Assembly (NCBI GenBank): GCA_905182425.1
Contig: CAJJBP010000021.1
Coordinates: forward strand, 1 to 64,000
Source: an uncultured Planktomarina sp.
Lineage (GTDB): Bacteria; Pseudomonadota; Alphaproteobacteria; Rhodobacterales; Rhodobacteraceae
DNA: 64,000 bases
Reading direction: 5' to 3'
Shown piece after piece: positions 20,520-29,173 of this stretch (position 1 is its first letter; each line of letters starts with the position of its first letter). The notes beneath the pieces are model-generated. The model was given only the letters and a program-made list of their open reading frames with translations. It was not told the DNA's origin and ran no database searches. A program made the translations under genes and the position numbers.

Positions 20520-21743
20520 TTAATGAGCAGCGCGGTACCAAGCGACTAACGCCGCCCGATCCTTTTCAGTGATATAAGTTATATTGGCCGGTGGCATAGC
20601 GTGACTAACCCCAGCTTGGATATAAATAGAACGTGCATTTCGTGCCACATCGGACCGCGTCTCAAGAAACACACCCTTAGGGGCCCAGCGAAGTCCGTCC
20701 CAGACAGGTTCGCGTGCATGGCACATTGAACAGCGACCCAATACGATGTCATGAGCTGCCTCAAAACCGTCTGCTTCTGCATATTTTTGTTCGTAAGGGG
20801 TAAGAGGCTGAGCTGCTGCTTTTTCGGCGTCACCGTCGAAACCTGGCGCTGAAGATAGCCAAGCTATCAGAATGAATAGCATCGCAGTAAGGCCCCAAGT
20901 CCAATTAGGTTTCCCTTTACGTGCATGCATCGAGTTGAAATAATGACGGATCGTAACGCCCATCAGAAATACCAAACATGCAATTATCCACGCATAAGGT
21001 GTCCCAAAAGATAAGGGGTAGTGGTTAGAAAGCATCAAAAAAATAACCGGCAAAGTCAGGTAGTTGTTGTGGGTGGAACGAAGCTTTGCAATTTTCCCAT
21101 ACTTCGCATCAGGAACTCGGCCTGCTTTCAAATCAGCCACGACGATACGTTGATTTGGCATTATAATCATTGCCACATTCGCAGTCATAATCGTCGCTGT
21201 GAAAGCACCAAGGTGCAACAGAGCAGCCCTGCCCGTAAAAATTTGATTATAACCCCAAGACATTGCAACAAGAACAGCAAACAACAAAACCATCAAGAAT
21301 GTAGGCTTGTCACCTAATTGGGATTTACACAAACGATCATAGACCGCCCAACCAACGGCAAGGGATCCCCCCGATAAAGCGATTGCTTGCCAAGGTGACA
21401 AGTCCATTTTTCCAGGCTCAATCAGATAAATCTCAGATCCAGCCCAATAAACAACCATCAACAGCGCGACACCCGAAAGCCATGTGGTGTAACTTTCCCA
21501 TTTGAACCAAGTTAAATGTTCAGGCATGGCTTGGGGAGCCACCAAATATTTCTGTACATGATAAAAACCTCCACCGTGCACCTGCCACTCTTCACCGTCC
21601 GCCGGACCATCAATATTTCGGTTCAAACCAAGATCGAGGGCGATAAAGTAGAATGAAGATCCAATCCAAGCCATTGCAGTTATTACATGCAGCCAACGCA
21701 ACGCAAACCCAGCCCATTCCCATAAAACCACAAAATCATACAT
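20520..21743 (-). CDS. puuD: Membrane urate oxidase (urate hydroxylase PuuD) with cytochrome c domain
   Basis: A 407-residue protein of the PuuD family. Residues 1-300 hold about eight TM helices, including the conserved LRWLHVITAMAWIGSSFYFI and GGGFYHVQKYL. The C-terminal third is a periplasmic cytochrome c domain with the heme motif CSMCH at residues 338-342 and a likely axial methionine M383 in HAMPPAN. PuuD oxidises urate to 5-hydroxyisourate and passes electrons to the respiratory chain instead of making peroxide as soluble uricase does. It is the last gene of the short operon with uraH (11 nt upstream), so product and next enzyme are co-expressed. Confidence 0.94.
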   Translation of the reverse strand: MYDFVVLWEWAGFALRWLHVITAMAWIGSSFYFIALDLGLNRNIDGPADGEEWQVHGGGFYHVQKYLVAPQAMPEHLTWFKWESYTTWLSGVALLMVVYWAGSEIYLIEPGKMDLSPWQAIALSGGSLAVGWAVYDRLCKSQLGDKPTFLMVLLFAVLVAMSWGYNQIFTGRAALLHLGAFTATIMTANVAMIIMPNQRIVVADLKAGRVPDAKYGKIAKLRSTHNNYLTLPVIFLMLSNHYPLSFGTPYAWIIACLVFLMGVTIRHYFNSMHARKGKPNWTWGLTAMLFILIAWLSSAPGFDGDAEKAAAQPLTPYEQKYAEADGFEAAHDIVLGRCSMCHAREPVWDGLRWAPKGVFLETRSDVARNARSIYIQAGVSHAMPPANITYITEKDRAALVAWYRAAH

Positions 21744-21754
21744 GGTAGTCGCCC

Positions 21755-22108
21755 TTAGCTGCCTCGGTACGTTGAATAACCATGTGCTGAAAGAAGCAAA
21801 GGTACATGGTAATGATTATCCTGGGACATCCCAAACTGGATTGGTACTCTATCTATAAATAGTGTTACTTCAGTTACTTGTCCAGTTTTACGTAGATAAT
21901 CGCCTGCATGAAAAATAAGTTCGTAAGTACCCAACGCAAAGCTATCTTTGGATAGTATTGGGCTCTCTGTGCGCCCATCCGCATTGGTAACTAACTCAAT
22001 AAGCTTATTTTTCTTGGCGCCAAAAACTTCATAAAGCTCGATCTTGATACCAGCCGCGGGACAACCTTTAGCCGTATCCAAAACGTGAGTTGTTAAAAAT
22101 CCGACCAT
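21755..22108 (-). CDS. uraH: 5-hydroxyisourate hydrolase
   Basis: A 117-residue transthyretin-like enzyme that hydrolyses 5-hydroxyisourate to OHCU, the second step of urate breakdown. The ATG at 22108 is chosen because it begins the family N-terminus (GFLTTHVLDTAKGCPAAG) and has an AAGGAAAAAG SD; the upstream in-frame extension to 22147 is basic and unrelated. The catalytic His near the N-terminus, the central RTESPIL arginine and the C-terminal signature HVPLLLSAHGYSTYRGS are all present. It is transcribed with puuD and divergent from the puuE-uraD fusion. Confidence 0.95.
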   Translation of the reverse strand: MVGFLTTHVLDTAKGCPAAGIKIELYEVFGAKKNKLIELVTNADGRTESPILSKDSFALGTYELIFHAGDYLRKTGQVTEVTLFIDRVPIQFGMSQDNHYHVPLLLSAHGYSTYRGS

Positions 22109-22186
22109 AGGCTTTTTCCTTTTTTCTCTTTCCTTATGTCTGCGCAAAAAATAAGGAAAGGGAAAGCCTAATTTAGAGGAACGCTG

Positions 22187-23588
22187 ATGAAACGGTATCC
22201 AAGAGATATGTCAGGCTATGGTCCAACGCCTCCTGAGGCCAATTGGCCAGGTGGCGCGCGGATAGCAATGCAACTTGTGTTGAACTATGAAGAAGGCGGA
22301 GAAAATAGTGTTCTCCACGGTGACGCCGCATCAGAAGCGTTTCTTTCTGAAATTATTGGGGCCACAGCCTGGGAAGGACAACGCCATTGGAACATGGAAA
22401 GCATTTACGAATATGGAGCACGCGCAGGGTTCTGGCGCTTACATCGGATGCTGCAACATTTTCCAGTAACAGTCTTTGGCGTCGCTACCGCTCTCGCACG
22501 TGCGCCGGAACAAGTGTCAGCAATGAAATCTGCAGGTTGGGAAATTGCAAGTCATGGATTGAAATGGATTGACTATAAAGACGCCAGCCCAGATACAGAG
22601 GCCAATGATATGGCCGAAGCAATCCGGCTACATACCGAAGTTGTTGGCGCGAAACCGCGCGGTTGGTACACTGGGCGTTGTTCCGAAAACACAGTGCGCC
22701 TGGCCGCAGAATCTAAACAATTCAAATATGTCTCTGACAATTACGCTGATGATTTACCATATTGGACAGAATTTGGTGAAAACGATCAATTAATCTTACC
22801 CTACACTCTGGACGCAAACGACATGCGCTTCGCAACTCTACAGGGTTTCAATTCTGGTGATCAGTTTTATAGCTATCTGAAAGACAGTTTTGACGTGCTC
22901 TATGCTGAAGGTGGGCGCATGATGTCAATCGGGCTCCATTGCCGCTTGATCGGACGCCCAGGTCGCACCGCAGCACTACAACGCTTCATCGATTACGCTA
23001 ACAGTCATGACGGCGTTTGGTTTGCAACCCGCGAAGAGATTGCCGATCACTGGAGTGTAACCCACCCTCAAAAGCGCATTACCCGCCCCAGCTCAATGAT
23101 ACGCGAAGATTTTATCGCGGCCTATGGCGAAATATTTGAGCATTCCCCTTGGGTAGCCGAGCGCGCCCATCGGTTGGAACTTGGGCCAATGCATGACACC
23201 GCCACTGGGCTACACAATGCCCTTTGCAGGGTATTTCGCTCAGCAGGTGCGGATAAACGTTTGGGCGTGCTCGCAGCCCACCCCTGATCTTGCAGGAAAA
23301 CTGGCAGCAGCCAGGCGCCTCACCGCCTCGAGCACCTCTGAACAAGCCAGCGCAGGACTAGACGAACTCACAGATGCGGAGCGCGTAAATTTCACAGATC
23401 TAAATAACGCGTATGTCTCAAAACACGGGTTCCCATTTATAATCGCGGTACGCGATCATACCAAAGACAGTATCCTCAAAGCTTTTGGGGAGCGTATGAA
23501 TAATGACTATTCCGAGGAGCTGGATGAGGCTTGTCGGCAGGTGGAACGCATTGCGGAGTTTCGCCTGCGCGATCTACTACCGCGCTAG
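22187..23588 (+). pseudogene. Allantoinase PuuE fused to OHCU decarboxylase UraD, frameshifted in the UraD part
   Basis: The first 300 or so residues are PuuE, the polysaccharide-deacetylase-type allantoinase that opens allantoin to allantoate (motifs MSGYGPTPPEANWPGGARIA, NYEEGGENSVLHGD, GWEIASHGLKWIDY, RPSSM). From about residue 306 a UraD domain begins in the same frame (EDFIAAYGEIFEHSPWVAE). At the run CCCC at 23281-23284 the frame is lost: the frame reads LAAHP-stop at 23287, whereas with three Cs it continues as AAHPDLAGKLA...STSEQASAGLDEL...NAYVSKHGFPFIIAVR to the stop at 23588. The UraD catalytic HPDLA and SxxEQ motifs therefore lie beyond the break. UraD acts before PuuE in the pathway, so the fusion joins two consecutive steps. 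A sequencing error in the C run would restore a protein of about 466 residues. Confidence 0.85.
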
Positions 23589-23628
23589 CGTATTACTTCT
23601 TCTTTTAAGAAATGCTTCCACCCTAGGC

Positions 23629-24456
23629 CTAAAGGCTCAGCGGCATATGCCTGTTGACGTCTTTGTATAGCAGATAACGAAAAGGCCCAGGACCGCCGGC
23701 ATAGCAGGCCTGTGGGCAAAAGGCGCGTAGCCACATGAAGTCACCAGCCTCAACCTCGACCCAATCCTGGTTCAACTTATAAACCGCCTTCCCTTCTAGC
23801 ACATACAGTCCATGCTCCATCACGTGGGTCTCTTCAAAAGGTATCACCCCGCCCGGTTGGAAGGTCACGATGTTCACATGCATGTCGTGGCGCAGATCAT
23901 CGGGCTCAACAAAACGGGTCGTGGCCCAAGCACCATTGGTGTCCGGCATCGAGTTGATAGCGTGATTATCTTCATGAGTGACAAAAGCGTCAGGAGCGTC
24001 AATGCCTTCCACCTCTACATAAAGTTTACGAATCCAATGAAACCTCAGGCAGTCTTCTCCACTGCTGTGCAATGCCCACTCAGCACCACTGGGAATATAC
24101 GCATAGCTGCCAGCACTTAAAGCGTACTCCTGTCCGTTCAACTGCAACAAAGCTTGACCGCCAATCACAAATAATACCGACTGTGCGCCAGTCTCAGAAT
24201 CCGGTTTACTGCTGCCACCACCCGGAGAGACTTCCATGATATATTGCGAGAATGTCTCCGCAAAGCCACTCAAAGGCCGCGCCAAAACCCAAGCACGGGT
24301 CTTGTGCCAATGGGGCAAGAAGCTGGTCACAATATCGCGCATCGTTCCTTTTGGGATTACCGCATAAGCTTGTGTGAACACAGCCCGCTGGGTCATCATG
24401 TCCTTTTGACCAGGCAATCCGCCGGTTGGGAAATAGTATTTTTGATCCACTGCCAT
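23629..24456 (-). CDS. allE: (S)-ureidoglycine aminohydrolase, bicupin
   Basis: A 275-residue protein with two cupin domains, matching the AllE/YlbA family that releases ammonia from ureidoglycine. The N-terminal cupin shows QSVLFVIGGQALLQLNGQEY; the C-terminal one holds the metal site in FEETHVMEHGLYVLEGKAVY (E, H, H ligands) with a glutamine further on in CPQACYAGG. The enzyme follows allantoate amidohydrolase in ureide breakdown. That gene (allC) is not in the window, so the branch from allantoate to ureidoglycine must be encoded elsewhere or be absent. It is convergent with the puuE-uraD fusion, 40 nt away. Confidence 0.88.
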   Translation of the reverse strand: MAVDQKYYFPTGGLPGQKDMMTQRAVFTQAYAVIPKGTMRDIVTSFLPHWHKTRAWVLARPLSGFAETFSQYIMEVSPGGGSSKPDSETGAQSVLFVIGGQALLQLNGQEYALSAGSYAYIPSGAEWALHSSGEDCLRFHWIRKLYVEVEGIDAPDAFVTHEDNHAINSMPDTNGAWATTRFVEPDDLRHDMHVNIVTFQPGGVIPFEETHVMEHGLYVLEGKAVYKLNQDWVEVEAGDFMWLRAFCPQACYAGGPGPFRYLLYKDVNRHMPLSL

Positions 24457-24551
24457 CGTGATATCCTCTCAACAAGTTCGGTAAACTAGCGTGAAAAGGC
24501 TCAAAGCAAAAGCCCAGTCTAAATCGCGGTGTCATTTTTAAGCAAATGGGC

Positions 24552-26613
24552 TCAAGCCATATCCAAGGCTGCTTTCTTCTGATTAGCCCAAGTGCGGATC
24601 AAGTGATCCACGGCCAGGCCAATAAATGCCACACAAAGCCCCAGCATCAGACCATTTCCAATCCCATTCTTATCCGACAGAGCCTTTAATATATACTGGC
24701 CTAAATCATCCGTACCAATCATCGCCCCTATAATCACCATAAACAGCGCAAAAACTACCGTTTGGTTGATCCCTAGCATAATATGCGGAAATGCAAGGGG
24801 CATCTCTATCTTAACCCATCGCTGCAGTTTGTTGACGCCCGACATCGATCCCGCGTCCTGAAGGGTTTCTGGCACGCTGGAGAGACCTTCCACTGTGTAG
24901 CGGACAGCTGGGATGGTAGCATAGACGATAACCGCAATCAAAACAGATGTGTCTGTGACACCAAATAGCATGATCACTGGAATCAAATAGATGAAGGATG
25001 GAAAGGTTTGTAGTGTATCACACACAATCAAAATAGCCTTACTTGCAAAGTTATTTTGAGCGCAGAGTGATCCCACGACAATTCCAATAACCGAAGATAC
25101 CATAACGGCAAAAGACGTCATATAAGCTGTGATCAGCGCCCGATCCCACCATTCAGTAAATGCGATGAACAAAAGAAATCCACCCACGATAAGCGCAGAG
25201 CGAAGCCCCCCAATGATAAATCCAATCCCCATCACTAAGACAAAAGTAGCACTGACGGGCATTTGCAAGTAAAATTCCTTCATTGGCATCAACACGTCGA
25301 TGATCAGCCAATTGTTAAAGGTCTGAAGGCCGCGATACCAGTTCTCAACCATCCGAATCGACACCTGCTTGCCAGAATGGCTCAGTGGTGATGCCCTGGT
25401 TGTGTGGAATGAGGTGAAAAAAGTTAATACCACCTCCAAAAATGAGCTTACCTATAAAGCTGAGGATCACACAAATCGTCAATAAAATCACAAAGAAAAT
25501 GCCATATTTATGTCTCTGCACAAAATTATCATCGGCGAAGTAATCGGTTTGCTTATTAGCCCACGCCAGAGATAATTTGTCCAACACAACTGCGATCAAT
25601 ACAATACATATGCCAAGTTCAAGCGCTTGGCCAATGCGTAATTGGTTTAGAGCAAGCAAAAGATTAAAACCCAAACCCTTGGCACCAATGAAAGACGCAA
25701 TTACCGCCATGGCCAGGCACTGCATAATGACCTGGTTGGTGCCAATTAAAATATCGCGACGCGCCGTCGGGATCAGGACCTTTAACATCATCTGAGCGTT
25801 GGTGCAGCCGGTCATTGCTCCCGCCTCAACTACCTCCGGCGACACGCGTTTGAGCCCAAGCAAGGTTAACCGAATCATTGGTGGCGTTGCAAAAATGATG
25901 GTTGCAATTGCACCAGCATGATCACCCACGCCAAAGAAGACCATTACTGGGATTAGATAAGAAAAATGCGGCATAGTTTGCGCCACATTGAGCAAGGGCA
26001 AAAGAATTGTCTCAGCCGTTCTGCTCTTGTAGGCAACCGTTCCAAAAAATAGCCCAAGCAAGCAGGACACAGGGGCCGCAATAAGGACAAAGGACAAAGT
26101 CTCCATCGCCGGCTCCCACTGGCCAAATATGGCAATGTATGCGATCGCGAGCCCAGCCAAAAGTGCCAACCCTTTGCCACGCAGCGCGTAACCCAACAAA
26201 ATGGCCCCACCTAACACAACTGTCCAAGGAAGCGCGGGCCAGACGGCCCATTCATTTTCTCCAACAAAGTCCCAACTAGTGAAGGCAACAATGGTTTTCA
26301 CGCCACCCAGGAGGATTTCGCGAACGAACTCTATACAAAACAAAACTCCTCTGGAAAAACCTCTGGTCAATTCCCTAACAAGGGCAGAGGTTTCATATTC
26401 TTCAAGTTCTGGATCATATACCTCAACCGGAAACCAGTCGTACATTAGATGTTCGGCAAACCAGTTAATGCCGCCCGGCACGCCTGCAAACAGGGCAGGT
26501 AAACGCCACAGTATATTTGTCTCGCTTGGGATTACTGTCAGATAAAGGGCGAAAAAAATAATCAATAATAAAATAAATTGAGCGTATTTAGGGTACCTTT
26601 TCAAAAAATCCAT
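24552..26613 (-). pseudogene. tmoW: TMAO ABC transporter permease TmoW, two-domain, split by a +1 frameshift
   Basis: Two ProW-type permease domains occur in tandem. The first frame (26613 to stop 25345, 422 residues) holds domain 1, with the EAA-loop EVVEAGAMTGCTNAQMMLKVLIP, and then enters the linker and ends in QAGVDSDG. The second frame (stop 24552) holds domain 2, with EAA-loop ETLQDAGSMSGVNKLQRWVKIEMP. The second has an ATG at 25352 overlapping the first stop by 8 nt (ATGGTTGA). Removing one G of the GG at 25353-25354 (minus strand) joins them smoothly as AGVDS-MVENWYRGLQ, giving one protein of about 687 residues. Only one permease gene, tmoW, is described in the TMAO importer TmoXWV of Roseobacters, which favours an original fusion. 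The alternative is two coupled, functional half-permeases. Confidence 0.7.
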
Positions 26614-26622
26614 GAAGCCATC

Positions 26623-27693
26623 CTACGCTTTGTCATCGTATGCACCAGTTTGCCCAAACAACATGGTGATAATTTTTGACGCGTGAATAGAACCAACAAT
26701 ATCACCATTGTCGTTCACAACGGCCACATGCTTTGGCTCGGTCAAAACAGCCTCTGCAACCATGTAAATGATTGCATCTTTGGAGACCTGCAACGGTCCA
26801 AGTAAAGACTGGTCGACGGCAGGCTCCATAACCGACTCAATCTTCAGGACTTTTTCGCGCGGCACCTCTTCAGTGAATTTCCGCACATATTCCGTGGCAG
26901 GGCGCAGAACGATATTAGCCGGTGTGTCGAGTTGCTCAATCACACCATCTTTCATAATTGCAATCCGATCCGCAAGGCGCAGGGCCTCGTTGAAATCGTG
27001 GGTTACAAACAAAATAGTCTTATTCAAAACTCCTTGGAGACGTAGAAACTCATCCTGCATTTCTTTACGGATCAAGGGGTCAAGCGCTGAAAAAGGCTCG
27101 TCAAGGAACCAAATATCAGGCTCAACCGCAAGCGAGCGAGCAATGCCCACTCTTTGCTGTTGACCACCAGACAGCTGACGTGGGAAGTAATTTTCACGCC
27201 CATCAAGCCCAACCAACTCAACCATTTCAAGCGCGCGCTTCATGCTCTCGTCGGTAGACTTACCCTTTACTTGAAGTGGAAAGGCGATATTCTCTAATAC
27301 GGTTTTATGCGGTAACAATCCGAAGTTTTGAAAGACCATCCCCATCTTATTACGACGTACTTCTATGAGCTGTTTGGAGGTCATGGCCAGCAGATCCTGA
27401 CCATCAATGAAAATATCCCCGGCGGTCGTATCTGTCAGGCGAGAAATACAACGCAAAAGTGTTGATTTACCGGAGCCCGACAGGCCCATAACAACTAATA
27501 TTTCACCTTCATATACCTCAAAGGAGGCGTTATTTACTCCGACAACACAGCCAGCATCTTTAAATATTTTCGCGTCGATGCGCCCGTTTGACTGGGCCAG
27601 TAATTTCTTAGCGTTCTCACCAAAAACTTTGTAAACCGAGGAGCATTTTATAACCGGTTTTGCCCGATTTTCAACGGATATTTGCGAAGACAT
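26623..27693 (-). CDS. tmoV: TMAO/betaine-type ABC transporter ATPase TmoV
   Basis: A 356-residue ATPase of the ProV/OpuAA class. Walker A is GLSGSGKS at residues 70-77, the signature is LSGGQQQRVGIARSLA, Walker B is WFLDEPFSALDP. A long N-terminal region precedes the Walker A, as usual for the betaine-family subunits (KVFGENAKK), and the C-terminal 70 residues form a CBS-like regulatory domain (SKDAIIYMVAEAV...DNGDIVGSIHASKI). It is transcribed after tmoX, before the permease, in the order X-V-W. Assignment to TMAO rather than betaine or choline comes from the neighbouring tmoX, tmm and tdm genes. Confidence 0.88.
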   Translation of the reverse strand: MSSQISVENRAKPVIKCSSVYKVFGENAKKLLAQSNGRIDAKIFKDAGCVVGVNNASFEVYEGEILVVMGLSGSGKSTLLRCISRLTDTTAGDIFIDGQDLLAMTSKQLIEVRRNKMGMVFQNFGLLPHKTVLENIAFPLQVKGKSTDESMKRALEMVELVGLDGRENYFPRQLSGGQQQRVGIARSLAVEPDIWFLDEPFSALDPLIRKEMQDEFLRLQGVLNKTILFVTHDFNEALRLADRIAIMKDGVIEQLDTPANIVLRPATEYVRKFTEEVPREKVLKIESVMEPAVDQSLLGPLQVSKDAIIYMVAEAVLTEPKHVAVVNDNGDIVGSIHASKIITMLFGQTGAYDDKA

Positions 27694-27821
27694 ATTGGTT
27701 TCCTAATGAGCGCCGGGGACTGCCATAATGCACTGTGTAAGATCAACATTAAGCAAAAAAGTGATCATTCATCAACAAGCAAGAAATATGAGGCGGCTGA
27801 GCCCCAACTCAAAGCATTAGA

Positions 27822-27849
27822 TCCTGCAACGCGTTCCAGCGTTGCAGGA
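27822..27849 (-). other. Strong stem-loop between tmoX and tmoV
   Basis: TCCTGCAACGC, a 6 nt loop, and GCGTTGCAGGA make a perfect 11 bp stem just after the tmoX stop at 27861. No T-run follows on the minus strand, so it is more likely a 3'-protecting or attenuating structure than a full terminator. Such hairpins after the binding-protein gene allow more of it to be made than of the membrane and ATPase subunits. Confidence 0.75.
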
Positions 27850-27860
27850 CTTGTTAAACC

Positions 27861-28805
27861 TTATTCAGTGAAAGGCTTCCAAACATCTTCATGAGCAGAC
27901 AACCATGATTTTGCAGCATCTTGGTGGCTCATTTTATCTACGTCAACCAACGCAGCCATTTGGCCAATGTCTGTTGAGGTGAACGAAATTTTGCTAAAAG
28001 TAGTATACGCAGCAGGGTGCGTTTTTGGGAACTTGTAGTTTGCAGCTTTTTTCAGCCAGCCTTTTGGCGAACCACATGCCCCATCACCACCATCACCAAC
28101 GCGACAGCCTTGGAAGAATTCAGGGAATTCGATGAAGACAAAGCCCTCAGCATCCGTAAAGTTAGGTGTCCAATTGAATGTGATAACACCGCGACGTTCT
28201 TTTTTGGCAGATTCAAGCTCTGCCCATAACGCATCTGCTGAACCAGCAAATTTTACCATATATTTGTCATCAAGACCGAGGCCCGCCAAACGCTCCGGCA
28301 TTTGAGTGCCATGCCAGCTTTGAGGACCTTCTAGCCAACGACCTTTGCCACCCGAATCTGCAGTAGCAAAAACTTCGGGACAATTAGCCAAAGCTTCCCA
28401 GTTTGGAAGACCTGGGCACAGATTGTCGTCGATCACATATTGTGGAACTCCCATTTCTTCCAATGTCATGGCAGCGTGCGTGCCAGCATCAATGATGCCA
28501 CCTTTAGCCATCGCATTGTAGAATGAGGCGCCAAAAGTCGACTGCCATACTTCGTGTGAAATGGTCACATCACCGTTACGGATTGCTTCGTATACAGCTT
28601 GTGTATCTGCAGGAACATACTCAACGTTGTTCCCCATGCTTTCGAAGATTCCACCGATCACATACGCCATAACAACTTGACTTGACCAGTTGTGCGTTGG
28701 AATAACGATAGGCTTGCTAGAATCTTCTGCTATAGCTTGGCCAGAAACTGCACCGAGCGTTAAGGATAGCGCAGCCGCTGCGAAATTTCGCGTTATTTTT
28801 TTCAT
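27861..28805 (-). CDS. tmoX: TMAO-binding periplasmic protein TmoX
   Basis: A 314-residue substrate-binding protein of the glycine-betaine/OpuAC family with a signal peptide (residues 1-26, cleaved after QAIA). Tryptophans that can form an aromatic box for a quaternary or N-oxide amine are spread as in TmoX: PTHNWSSQ, HEVWQST, LPNWEAL, PQSWHGT and FNWTPNF. Cysteines in NLCPGLPNWEALANCPEVF and FQGCRVGDGGDGACG suggest two disulfides. It is the first gene of the importer operon, divergent from mgdA across a 368 bp regulatory gap. TMAO is the likely substrate from the context (tmm, tdm). Choline or betaine binding cannot be excluded from sequence alone. Confidence 0.87.
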   Translation of the reverse strand: MKKITRNFAAAALSLTLGAVSGQAIAEDSSKPIVIPTHNWSSQVVMAYVIGGIFESMGNNVEYVPADTQAVYEAIRNGDVTISHEVWQSTFGASFYNAMAKGGIIDAGTHAAMTLEEMGVPQYVIDDNLCPGLPNWEALANCPEVFATADSGGKGRWLEGPQSWHGTQMPERLAGLGLDDKYMVKFAGSADALWAELESAKKERRGVITFNWTPNFTDAEGFVFIEFPEFFQGCRVGDGGDGACGSPKGWLKKAANYKFPKTHPAAYTTFSKISFTSTDIGQMAALVDVDKMSHQDAAKSWLSAHEDVWKPFTE

Positions 28806-29173
28806 TTTTATTCTCCATGTTGTAGCGGCTCATTCACCGCAGTATTTCAAACACCTCAAATTAAATTCCGGCATACCCCTGTATTAAAGGCAATTCTCAA
28901 CAGAAACTTTGAGTTCCCCTCGTGATTCTATAATCAGCGACGAAATACTATGTTTCGTATTCTGCTCAAATTTTCCTAACAAACAAGTTTTTTTCTTCTC
29001 AAGACACAAAATTCTATCCTACATCACCGCAAAGTTACCTTAATATTTGAACTAAAGTATAAAAACTTTCTCTGTTCGAGGAAATTATGTAGTCGGAAAC
29101 ACAGCGCACTTTGTCCGATTTAAGACTGCAAAACCTGTTCTTTAAGCTCACCTTACATAAGGGAGAACCAGTA
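28806..29173. promoter_or_regulatory. Divergent control region tmoX / mgdA
   Basis: 368 bp without an ORF between the TMAO importer operon (minus) and the N-methylglutamate dehydrogenase operon (plus). A perfect inverted repeat ACGAAA-N7-TTTCGT at 28940-28958 is a candidate operator. AAGGGAGA at 29158-29166 is the SD for mgdA. Confidence 0.55.
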
